DNA from: Ciona intestinalis
Taxonomy: Eukaryota > Chordata > Ascidiacea > Phlebobranchia > Cionidae
Length of the DNA stretch: 64,000 nucleotides
Direction: 5' to 3'
Assembly: GCF_000224145.3 (NCBI RefSeq)
Contig: NC_020169.2
Span: 4,723,555-4,787,554 of the forward strand
Below are positions 54,022 to 64,000 of the stretch, piece after piece (the stretch's first letter is position 1; the number at the start of each line of letters is the position of its first letter). The translations under genes were made by a program, and so were the position numbers. Below the pieces are notes generated by a model. It saw only the letters and a list, made by a program, of their open reading frames with translations. It did no database searches and was not told the origin of the DNA.

Positions 54022-57000
54022 TCAGATCAGGTTAGAAGGTTGGTAACCCCTCCTGTCATAGTTGTAGCTCTGATCATCATCAAATTCATTATCATCATAG
54101 CTGTTGTTACGATCATAGTACTGGGATTGGTCATTTTGTTGATTGTAGTCACGGTCGTCACGGTAACCACCATTTCTATCGTAACCGGCATCTCTGCTGT
54201 CACGGTACCCGCCATTTCTGTTGTCACGGTAATCAGTTTGCTGGTTGTAGGTTTGATCATCATACCCGTTGCCTTGGTAACCGTCCTGGTCATCGTAGTT
54301 CTGCCTTTGGTTGTAATTGTCACTGTTTCCTTGGTAACCGTTTTCATCGTTGTACCTGAAATAATGTGATTGTTTAGGTCACAATAATGGCTATTTGCTC
54401 ACAATCAGATAGCACATTGAACTGAAATGGAGCAATATGTGTGTGGACATACAGTATACAATGATGTAAATATGAGACATATAAACAGTGACCAACATGC
54501 AACATATGTGTTCACACGGACTCAAGCAGGGGTTAATGTTAGTGTTCCATGCAAACCTACGTATCATAATACTGTCGACGGGGTGTTTGTTCTTCTCGGT
54601 ACATAGGTTGGGAATGGGGGTTGTATCTGCTATAATAGATATAATCCAATTAGGGATTTGTGCTGCCAGTTGTCATGATTTGTTATAATGCATTAAATCT
54701 ATTTGCCAATGGTGTATATAATATATACTCATAACACACTTGGTGTAGTCATACATACACCTCATGTCCGCACATAAACATGTTTAGTTTTGTACACCAG
54801 ACACACATGGTGTATTCAACACTTCTATAATATATTATTATCATCTAACTTACCGGTTATCTAATGTATCATCCATGTATGGATAGTTGTCTTGATCAGC
54901 CAATCGTTCCTAAAGAAAGTTTTATTAAAAAATGTTGTAATCAACTTTTCTTGCAGAATATTGTATCACTGTTAGGTAATAACAATATTTGTTTGAAAAT
55001 GATAAGAAAAAAAATATAAAAGAGTGGTCTGCCTATGGAGAAGATACTAGGTATGAAATACGACATATTATTTTAAGTATTTTATTAAATAAATAAAGAG
55101 CGAATATCAATAAATATTACTATTATGGTACATATCATATTTCATACTGGTTGCACTGTTAATTATTTATACGTATTTATTTGTTATTAAGTCTTTCCAA
55201 TTTTGTAAACATCTTACTTACCACTATGTTACATCTGCATTAAGCCTTTAACTTCTAATAAACTTACATTAGATCTGTGATGAGGATGGTGAAGATCATC
55301 ATGGGATTGATATCTGGGAGGAAGTTCCACGCGAAGCTCTTCACGAGATCTGTCAAGATGTTCTTTGGAGCGAGCAAGATGATCCCAGCTTTTGTTCAAG
55401 ACTTCAATGTGATCAGCAACCTGTGAGTGACATAAAGTTGTTGTTGTTTTAACTTAGAATAAGTGGTTGAAATTTTTAATGTGCCTAACAGTGATTTTGT
55501 TTTAAAAACTCGAAAAAGGTAGTTTGAAAATCAAAAAATACAAAAGCTACATAGAAAGGAAAAACAATTGCGAAAACAAACAAACACACAAAAGTTTCAT
55601 TTATATTTTTTCCACACCTTATCTATTTCTTCTCTGCTTGCATGTCTGTTTAGACTTGTATCATCGTAATGGTTTCCATAAGACATTCTATTGTTTGGAA
55701 CGATTTGTACGCTGCTCCGTGGTTCTCCGTACTTCTCTTCCACTAAGTGCTCAAGTGAGTACGATCTGTGATGTAACAACCGTTACAGAACATTAAAAAT
55801 ATAAAAGTTTTATTTAAAAAAACTAAATAAAATATTGAAAATGAAATTTTAAAGTAACAAATATTTTCCCATAATGCACCTTGGCATTGATTTCTTTGTT
55901 CCAACTTCGCTCGGAGCTCTGCTTGATTCCCGTCCATCTGGTGTCCTCATTGAGTCAAATTCCAGCAAACTTGGTTGGGAGTGTCTTGTGTTTGATGGAT
56001 TAATAGAAGGCTTGCTGTATTTCGCACTTGAACTGATGGTTTATGATAAAACAACAGATATTGTTATTCAAACAATATAACAGATAGGATTTTCTTTCCA
56101 ACAAATTTTTGCAGCATAACAAAAGAAACTTGATGATTTTGAAATGATAATGATCATGCAACACATTATCATTAGGTGGAAATGTATGAATTTGAATGAG
56201 CTCAAACTAAAACACACAAACAGACAACATGCTTTAAAACTCTTCCTATGAAAATGAACTTTTATTTTACATTAATACCAATCTATATTTTTGATTAGGT
56301 AGTATACCAATTCTAGCCTAAATCCCAGATCCCCTGACGTGCCCGCCATAGAACCTTACTCAAACAGAATATTTTTTTTTTTTGGTATCATTATCATTAC
56401 CAACATATTGTATAATACCTTTCAAATAACATAAAACACATTTCACGTTTATTTGGTATTTACCTTGGCTTTCCTTTTCCAAGTTTCTTAGCTTTCTTTT
56501 TCTTGCAGCAATACACAATAATAACAATCACTACAATGATAAGGATAAGTATTCCACCACCAATGGCAAGCCAATAAAACCAATCCAACCCCAAAAATTG
56601 TGGTACAGGTTCTGAAATAAAGATACATTTAGTTCTGAAAAAAATATACAGCATTCTTGCATCTACATTATCATGCCAATGTCTTCACACTCATATTGTA
56701 AGTGCATACTTTACACTTACTAGATGCTAACTTGCTAAGTAACCTTTTGAACCAGGAATTCCTTTTAACATATACATTTGACAAATACTGAGGTCTTAAA
56801 CTCTCATGTATGAATGTTTGTTTTAACATATGTCTATGTTTTATGGTCACATATAATAAAGCTATTTTACCCAGCTATCCATACTACATGGCTAAAAAAT
56901 TCCAAAATTGTCGGCAACTTATTGATTTTTTAAATTATAATCTAATTCAGTAGAATTTTTATGAAGTATAAGCATCAGAACATGAAATATGTTAAAACTT

Positions 57001-60000
57001 ACTTCCATACGGATAGAGTAAATTGTCCACAGTAACTCTCACAACTAATGGATCTGGTATCCCATTATCAGCAGTGCATTGAAAATATTCGTTGCCAGGC
57101 AACAAGAACAAGTCAGTCATGTACAGTTCTGGTCCAACTATACCATCCACATTGCCAGGTATTACCTGAAATGAACAATTAATCTTGTTAAAGTTGTGAC
57201 TATAAGAATAGGGTTAAATGTAATGTGAAGGTAAAGATAAAAAATAAGGGCAGTTTTTGTGTAAGTTGTTGTTTAAATTTTCGTTGCAATGTAAATTACT
57301 TAGCGAACCATTTTAAAAGACAAAAATACAATTATGGATAGCTCTACATGTGTTAACATTGCTATAAAAATATGACGAACTAATGCATTCTTTGGTTGTT
57401 TCACTCTGACAGTTCTGGTTTATGCAATAGTAACAGACTTTACATTGTGTAGTGTTACTATTGTGACTCATAATGACCACTCACCCATGAGTATGTAGGG
57501 GTTGGGTAACCATCAGCTTCACAATAAACATACTTGCTTGTGTTGTTTGCCCAAATACGAGCATTCACTGGGTGGTCTGAAAAAGAAATTTGACTATGAC
57601 ATAATAATGGTTTATAATAACTTGTGCAGCACTGTGTAGGTTTCTGATAAAAAAATGTTTAGGGTACTCTTAGTGCATTTAACCCCCCTCTTACTTTTTA
57701 TTTTTCTACACCAGTGCTGACAACTGTTAATTTCCAAGTGGTTTAGTAATATTAACTACAAGCAAAGTTAGCAAATGATAGTTAATTTTTATTTAGAATA
57801 TTGAACTTACAAAGGACATTAACTGAATGGTTGATAGACTTTGGTTCCGAATACGCTGGATGGTCGATAACACATTGAAAGTTTCTTCCGTGATCGAATC
57901 TTGTTGGGTAGGATAAGATTAGGTCGAGTGAAATATCAAATAGGTCGTCTGTGAATGCATTTTTCGACACAACAGGTTGGGCAATGTTTGGTATCACGAC
58001 GCTTCCGTTCATCCATACGAGAGAGGCCTCAGGTTTGCCCGCCTGTGTAAAAGAATAAGTTGTTAGATTAAGTATTGATCTGTTGTGTAATTGCGGTGTA
58101 TATTTCAAGAGCTGATAGATCAAGTCAATAACCATTTTTTAACATACCATTAAAAGGAATTTTAATTTTTTGTGTAGTTCTAATAGTAAAAATGAAAATA
58201 ATTAAAACAGTTGATAAGGCACGCTACGAGTAAAAACCATGTAAGGAGAATTGTCAATTAATAATTATTGATTCGTTGGTTTGTTAATTGTTGTATATAT
58301 GTAAAAGTGGCCTTTAGAATATCTATATGATAAAATCAGGATATAATTTTGGTAAACACAGGTCTATGGTCCTTGTATGTTGACTTGACACTTGTTATTA
58401 AATTTAAACACTTTAATGTTCAGTTTGAATGTGTGGGTTGAATATTTAAACAGGAGAGTAAGATATGTTGATGCTGTTAAGTGTGTGTAGGTGGGACAAA
58501 TATGGACTTTGATATTGTTATGTTGTATATATGTAAAAAGAACTTTTAACAGTTGCTTTACTGCTTGATGCGAAGCTACAGAAATCTTATCAAAATTGTG
58601 GTATTGCTAAAATTGAATAAAAACTTAAACTAGGTAATTTTTGTTTATCAGTAAATTATCCATACCTTACTACTACATCTTGCCACAGCAGTTTCAGTGT
58701 ATTCAAGTACTGTCCCATTTCCTATGCCCACAATTTGTGGGTTTTGTGGAGTAACCCACACATGCACTGGTATCTTATCACTGTATACAGTAGGTTGTCC
58801 AACCCCCGATATTTCACACCAGTATAAACCTTCATCCCTGACACCAACTTCAGTTATTACTAGACTTCCACCCGCAAGTGATGATCTACCACTGTTGAAA
58901 TAAATAATTTATTAGAATTAGCATCAATATGAAAATTTTGAGCTTTGTATATGCAGGTGTGTTTTTGTACATGGGTATATACAATATATACATTTGTACA
59001 AAAGATATATTTAATATCCTATAATGAATTGTATGTATTTCCAATGTTGGGATACACAAGGTAACCATAAAAGTTTTGTAATGTATATGGTCCCTATAGC
59101 ATACATATATATTTTGTTACAAGTTATCATGTTCATTTCAAATTGTTAATGTTCTGTTTTTCAGTATAAAAGACACACATTCAAATGATTCGATAAAAAT
59201 TATTCTTTTTAATGTTAATTTATTGGCAGTAAATCAAATGCTAGTTTCCTTATATGATATTACTTTCACTATTTCAAAGTAAAACACTGTCAGTTTGAGT
59301 ATTTTCTAAAGTTCTAATTTAGACACTGTAGTAGGGCAAGAACTAAATTAGTCTGTGTTAGAAATTACATGCATGCTGTAAGTAGAAATTTAATAAGTAA
59401 CAATAAGAACTAATTGAATTTTGTGAAGATGCACCTTTTATTTATTCAAGAACAACTACATTACTTTTTGATAATCAACCAGTGTGTACAAAATCAAACC
59501 CACTACTGGTATCTTGTTAACACAGTGCTTCTCAACACTTTTGCGTTATTTCAAATATTATACATAAATTAAAACAACTAGACACCAGGGACCCAATTTT
59601 CCAGATATAAGCCTGAACCACTGCAGTAGGTTTGTGGGCAATTAAATTTGTAACTGTTACAAGTTAAAAAACAGTATGTTTACTACCCAAAGGTTTACTT
59701 TTTTAGCTCCATAAGCTTGTTTGGCTATTGTGTATTATATTTAGTTCAAAGATTGCATTTTGTCCTTTATTCAAAAAAATATGGACAGTTGTCTATGTTG
59801 TCTAGATAAGCAGAACAGTTGTGTCTGGTTTTAATCAGTTTTTATCATTAATATTTTAAACCACCATGCTTTGTTTACACAAAATACAGAAAGTTGCTTC
59901 CAAGCAACACTGGTGAATCAATTGCGTGGGAACGACAGGTTTTGGGCCGTAATTATGACCTCATTGTTTGGCTTCTACCACCGCGAATACCACGTGCCAC

Positions 60001-62859
60001 AATAATCGTTTATGATTGGTGTAAATCGCGCTGAGCAAACGTTAGGTGTTTCACGTAAAGTGGCGAGACAATAGTTGGATTCGAGAAGTAAATGTCGTTT
60101 AAACCGTGATGTTCCACCAATACGAATAAAGAGACACGCCCGTTCAATAAACCGGCAATACTAGAAGACTAGTACGTTCTAATCCATTGTTTCGTTTGTT
60201 ATCGTTTCCTTGAATGACAATTCACATTCAAGAATATTGATGATTCACAAACAATGGTACGTAACAATAGCAATTGTGACAAATCAATAAGTACAGTTGG
60301 CGCATAAGAGACCAACATCCCTTGGCGTCATTTTGTACCATTTGAACTCAAAATCAGCGGGGGTTCTGCGTAAGTGGGTTACTGTGTGGATAATTGTTTA
60401 AAACGAAACATCCCCCGACGTTGTCATACTTTAAAATAAGAGTAACCGCGACTGAGTTACAGTCGAACCGAAATCATGCTTCTAGTATTACTGACAACGC
60501 GTCTGGATTCATTGAAAACCGAAACCATTTTATTTCACATACGTGAAAGTACATTCTAGTGTTTGTAAAATCTTCAAACAAGTTTCGTCTGTGTTAAGAC
60601 GCCGCTTTGTCGGACTCGCTTTAAAACCAAGGGTTACAAAACGCGTTTCCGAAATCCTGTTTTAACAATTCACAGCTCCATCGTGTTATTAATTAACTAT
60701 TCGTTTGTAAATGTTCTACAGGAAAATCGTAGTGCGCGTTTATTCAGTTGAAATTAGAACCACAGAACCCGAATCTGTGGGAACTCGTTTTTATTGTACA
60801 TCGCTATTTCGTTGTCGAAACACGATTATTACGTCATAGTCGTCCCACGCAATCACGAGACATTGAAGATCCTGTTGGTTTTACGTTATTTTAACCAGCG
60901 TTTTACCATCGCAACCGATTAATCACCGAATGCGTTGTTTTCATGGTTGTACTTTGTAAATCTGTACACGGGGTATTCTAATATTCCATTTTTGTATACA
61001 CGCGGTATTCTAATATTCCATTTTTGTATACGCGAATTTTAGGTATTTAGTGGTATCATATTAAATATACCTCGTTAAACTGTTCCAAGTGTATTGGAGA
61101 GGGTGCTAAAGAATTTTATAGCAGGTTTAATGGATCCACGGCTGCATTTTATTTTTAAACCGATTTCAACATTTTGCATTTTTCATAAAGCGTCTTCGAC
61201 ATATGTTCCTTAAAATTCGTAACCACGTCCACATACATAATAAGCGGTTTGAATCGATTCTGTGACGTAATAATTCTTTAATCTGTGTTAGATAACGCCG
61301 CAGGAAATACTAGAATGTTGTGAACAATCGTTTCAGCTCTGCCTGTGTGTAATTAAACGCGAACAGCGCGATTCAGGAAATATAGAAACACGACAACTTC
61401 CACAACATTTAAAGCCGATTTCATTGTCTTGGTTAGGACGTCGAATAATGACACCACGCTTGTGACTAGAATTGACAAAAGATTTGAAACCTGCGACGCT
61501 TTTCCTTATTTGGAACTAGTTCATATATACGTCACGCCATGCTAGCCAATCGAAACTACGTTGCGTTAGGAGAATATCTCTTCCAAGCGGGACTTTAAAT
61601 AGATCAGACCACTTCTCTTTAAAAGTTACACATTAACTAAAGAACAACCTTGCTTTTCAAAACTCGACTAAATTTTTATTAAGTTGATAAAACAATTCAT
61701 ATCTTGATATTTCTTTGTTAAATCCTTCTTAACATATTAGTGATGTTTTTCATGCTTGATTGCACTCTTTAAGTGCACCACGTTCACTGTTAACAGTGGA
61801 GCAAAAACTCTGGTAACAGATGTACCAGACTTACCAGAAAACATACAGATACAAAGATACATGCTATAAGACTAGTTCTCATACATTCCTATAACAAAGC
61901 ACATATCATTGATCAGTGCATTGGGGTCATGGATACAATGACACAGCAGGCTTATCCTGCTTATATAGATTAATTTTAAGCACTCCCCATGATTTTAACA
62001 AAGAAACTAAGATCCTTTGTATGTTGAAGCTGGATAGAATTATCAAATGCATTTTGTAATGCAGCTGCTTCAACAGAAAAAATTGGGACCCGAACTGTTT
62101 TTATAATAAATGTAAAAAAATGTTGTGATTTTTGTTATAAAATATAAATTGGCAAATTGTGTTCTGTATATTTTTGTACTCCCTAATTTAACTACCTCAT
62201 TTAAATTATGATGGCTGATTCTTCCTATATAGTTTTTAATTAACCTAACAAGACCAGACTAAAAGCTTTCAACAAAATCTTACATGTACATATAAAGTAA
62301 AAAACTAAAAAGTTTTCACTGCCAACAAAACAAAATTAATATACCATTTTGAATCATGCACAAGTATAAGACACAAAAAAACAAAGTATAGGAATTCTAA
62401 CTTCTGTATGTTTTTATACAAAACAAATTAAAATAAAAGTTTAAATGACATGCAACTAAATAAATTCCTATTTTCAGGTTTAGTATTTCTGCTTTATTTT
62501 ACAAAATAAATAAAGTGTTATTTTAAGAACATGCAATTAAGAAAATACTCATTTTCAATACTAGAACCTTTACTTTATTCTACAAAATAAATTAATATAT
62601 AAGCTTAAATGACATGCAACTAAGGAAATACTTATTTTTAGGTTTATTACTCACGGTGGAAGATTAAACTGGTTGAAGATACTTGTGATAGATCCCGGGT
62701 AAACTTGAGCTGCATCAATTTCAATGCTATCAGTTTTGTTTGCCTTAAACTTCCACTTTAGGAACTTATCCGCACCAGGAACTGCACATGGGAGAGATAT
62801 TGATTGTGTTGCTATGACGTTTCGAACTTCTTGGATTTGTTGTTGCCGACCACATAAAC
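54022..62859 (-). CDS. Transmembrane receptor with three Ig domains and a Tyr/Asn-rich tail
   Basis: Twelve minus-strand exons join in phase: 62859-62655, 58891-58666, 58042-57811, 57576-57485, 57165-57003, 56611-56464, 56032-55880, 55765-55618, 55420-55268, 54909-54854, 54626-54561, 54355-54022. The first begins mid-codon, so a signal-peptide exon is missing, probably upstream. Ig1 is V-like (ISLPCAVPG, KWKFKAN, SLVITEVGVRDEGLYWCEIS). Ig2 has ASLVWMNGSVVIP and FQCVIDHP. Ig3 has YVYCEADGYPTPTYSW and YFQCTADNG. Exon 56611-56464 gives the membrane span (FYWLAIGGGILILIIVVIVI) and a CCKKKKAKK stop-transfer. The tail has a charged helix (IEVLNKSWDHLARSKEHLDR), a possible Grb2-type YGN site, and a last exon of about 110 residues dominated by Tyr, Asn, Gln, Gly, Asp and Arg. 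The V-C2-C2-TM order recalls nectins/CADMs, but the tail does not; the orthologue is not recognised. Confidence 0.82.
54705..54835. repeat. Dispersed 'ACACC' repeat, Ig-receptor intron copy
   Basis: ggtgtatataatatatactc, acttggtgtagtcatacatacacctcatgtc and acacatggtgtattc follow the unit pattern of 49440-49680 in reverse orientation. Confidence 0.5.
58892..59900. other. Left part of large Ig-receptor intron
   Basis: AT-rich intron without coding or repeat structure that I recognise. Confidence 0.5.
59920..61620. promoter_or_regulatory. CpG-rich non-coding block in the large Ig-receptor intron
   Basis: For about 1.7 kb the sequence is visibly richer in CG dinucleotides and poorer in A/T runs than its surroundings, yet has no long open frame on either strand. 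It includes an E-box (ccacgtgcc near 59990), a 32-base tandem repeat around 60971-61035, and near its right end a CCAAT box (61545-61550) followed by a TATA-like TTTAAATA (61594-61601) on the plus strand. It may be an unmethylated regulatory block, an internal promoter or a non-coding RNA gene. Confidence 0.4.
61630..62654. other. Right part of large Ig-receptor intron
   Basis: AT-rich. Near-repeats of 'gacatgcaactaa..aaat' at about 62448, 62532 and 62610, each followed by attcctattttca or similar, form a loose tandem repeat of roughly 80 bases. Confidence 0.5.
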
Positions 62860-63012
62860 CTAAGGTAAAACCGTGTAGAAATTTATAAATGAAATACATT
62901 TAATATAATGATTTTTACATACAAGTAGTAACTTAGTACTGTTCTGAATTGTTGTTAAATAACACATGTTACTAAAATAAATAGATCCACTATTTTATTG
63001 ATTAATGACATA

Positions 63013-63195
63013 GTAGGGTGGGGGAAGACGGGACACCTATTCAGTTTTATTTTCCTCTTAGTTGGTAGTAAACAAAGATCATTCAAAGAACTATGAAACC
63101 GTATTCTCAGGATTCACATAGACGTTAAATGTTTAAAACACAATCAGAATATTTAGATAATACGCACTAAAGGTGTCCTGTCTTCCTCACTTTAC
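63013..63195. mobile_element. MITE-like non-autonomous DNA element, copy 2
   Basis: 183 bases with terminal inverted repeats (left gtagggtgggggaagacggg, right ending cctgtcttcctcactttac) flanked by TA on both sides. The interior matches the copy at 5850-6037 (ggtagtaaacaaa, attcaaagaa, atgaaacc/gtat). Confidence 0.82.
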
Positions 63196-64000
63196 TATAA
63201 ACTTTGTTAAGCAGAAAAAATTAAGCAGAAAATTTGTTTTTTTCTTATCAATGGTTCAGGAAATATACATGGTAAATTATCTTAACATATGGTATAACTG
63301 TGCATCACAAGAATTTATAATATGTTACATTAAATACCTTGTTCTAAAAACAATGAAACCAAAAACAACTGAAATATTAAAAATTTCCACATTTTTAAAT
63401 TCCCCTAAAAATCTGAAAAATATGATTTGTTAATGTTTACTCTATAGCCCTGAGAATTTTTTTAAAAAAATTTTTTTAAAGTTGTTACTTTGTAAGTCTT
63501 AAATGATATTTTTTTTAAGAATTTTTTTGGAATATTCTTAATTTTATTTTATCAGATGTATTAATTTATTTTAATAGTATTTACTACAAACGTTTAGTTT
63601 TATGGCTTAAAGATTAATTCGTTTTATCCATACATGCGCTTTACTGTGGAACAGAAAATTATTGTATAATATTTTATCGAGTTCTATTTAATAGGAATAT
63701 CTAAAAAAGGTCAGACTATTCACGCAAAGAAACCAAAAAGCACGATTTTTCCCTGTGTGCTTGATTATACGGGATATAATAGGCTAGGTGACAATAATGC
63801 TGACGAAGTCCTATAGATAGCGACCATAATCTCCTATAAACTGTTGCAGCATCTTCTTCAAAAGAACGTTACCTTTTTGGATTCTTACTCTAAACTAAAT
63901 TGCTCTTACTAACGACTCTTAAACCTAATTCTTTTGAATCTTTTTAGGTCACAACGCAAACCCATCCAGTACCATCGTGATTGTGACGTATTAAATGGCG
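63196..64000. other. Window end, upstream flank of the Ig receptor
   Basis: AT-rich, with long T/A runs around 63450-63560. The missing first exon (signal peptide, ending in phase 1) could lie here or beyond the window, but I found no convincing candidate. Confidence 0.4.

Noticed and set aside
54027-54347. 106-codon Met/Thr-rich minus-strand frame
   Set aside because: Shifted reading of the same repetitive Ig-receptor tail exon; out of phase with the upstream exon.
53962-54369. 135-codon plus-strand hydrophobic Val/Ile/Thr-rich frame that looks like a membrane protein
   Set aside because: It is the complement of the Tyr/Asn/Asp/Gly-repeat exon of the Ig receptor. The minus frame has matching splice phases; the plus frame has none.

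Overview
The window looks like nuclear DNA from a solitary ascidian of the Ciona type. The evidence is AT-rich sequence, compact genes with short GT-AG introns, chordate-like proteins, many single-exon genes, unpaired 3' splice sites just before start codons (as expected for spliced-leader trans-splicing) and tRNA-derived SINEs. The exact species cannot be settled by eye. Six runs of N (one of 500, five of 50) are assembly gaps, and several are flanked by near-identical sequence, which is typical of unmerged alleles in a highly heterozygous genome.

Layout. 1-2154: a partial second copy of PI4KB exons (minus strand), nearly identical to 23435-25729. 2155-2654: gap. 2798-3867: the 3' exons of a C2H2 zinc-finger gene. 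4285-8216: a tandem duplication carrying a secreted C-type-lectin-like gene; one copy is complete (6699-7713) and the other keeps only its last exon. 8837-19798: methionine synthase (MTR), 24 exons, 1259 codons. 20320-28346, minus: PI4KB, 14 exons, 911 codons, tail to tail with MTR. 28769-29221, minus: GTF3C6, one exon. 30375-32249: HGSNAT, one exon. 32717-33520: PSMD8, one exon. 34074-41833: a BTBD1/2 gene whose last intron holds a whole UNC93A-like gene on the other strand (38278-40715). 43514-50365: DPH6, 16 exons, with its first three exons also present in a redundant upstream block. 50744-51481: ELP6, one exon. 51769-52768: an ENDOD1-like secreted nuclease with one frame break. 54022-62859, minus: a three-Ig-domain transmembrane receptor with an unusual Tyr/Asn/Gln/Gly/Asp-rich tail; its first exon was not found.

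How the genes relate. Most are housekeeping: one-carbon metabolism (MTR), Golgi phosphoinositide signalling (PI4KB), Pol III transcription (GTF3C6), lysosomal heparan sulfate breakdown (HGSNAT), proteasome (PSMD8), diphthamide synthesis (DPH6) and tRNA wobble modification (ELP6). On the plus strand from HGSNAT to the ENDOD1-like gene, six genes lie head to tail. For BTBD1/2-DPH6-ELP6-ENDOD1, an AATAAA lies roughly 90-120 bases before an unpaired 3' splice site and the next ATG, an arrangement that suggests trans-splicing and perhaps polycistronic transcription. I found no clearly novel enzymatic or defence system. The most interesting items are the nested UNC93A gene, the operon-like array, the orphan Ig receptor, a CpG-rich block inside its large intron, a MITE insertion with a matching empty site, and a tandem triplication over an MTR splice donor.
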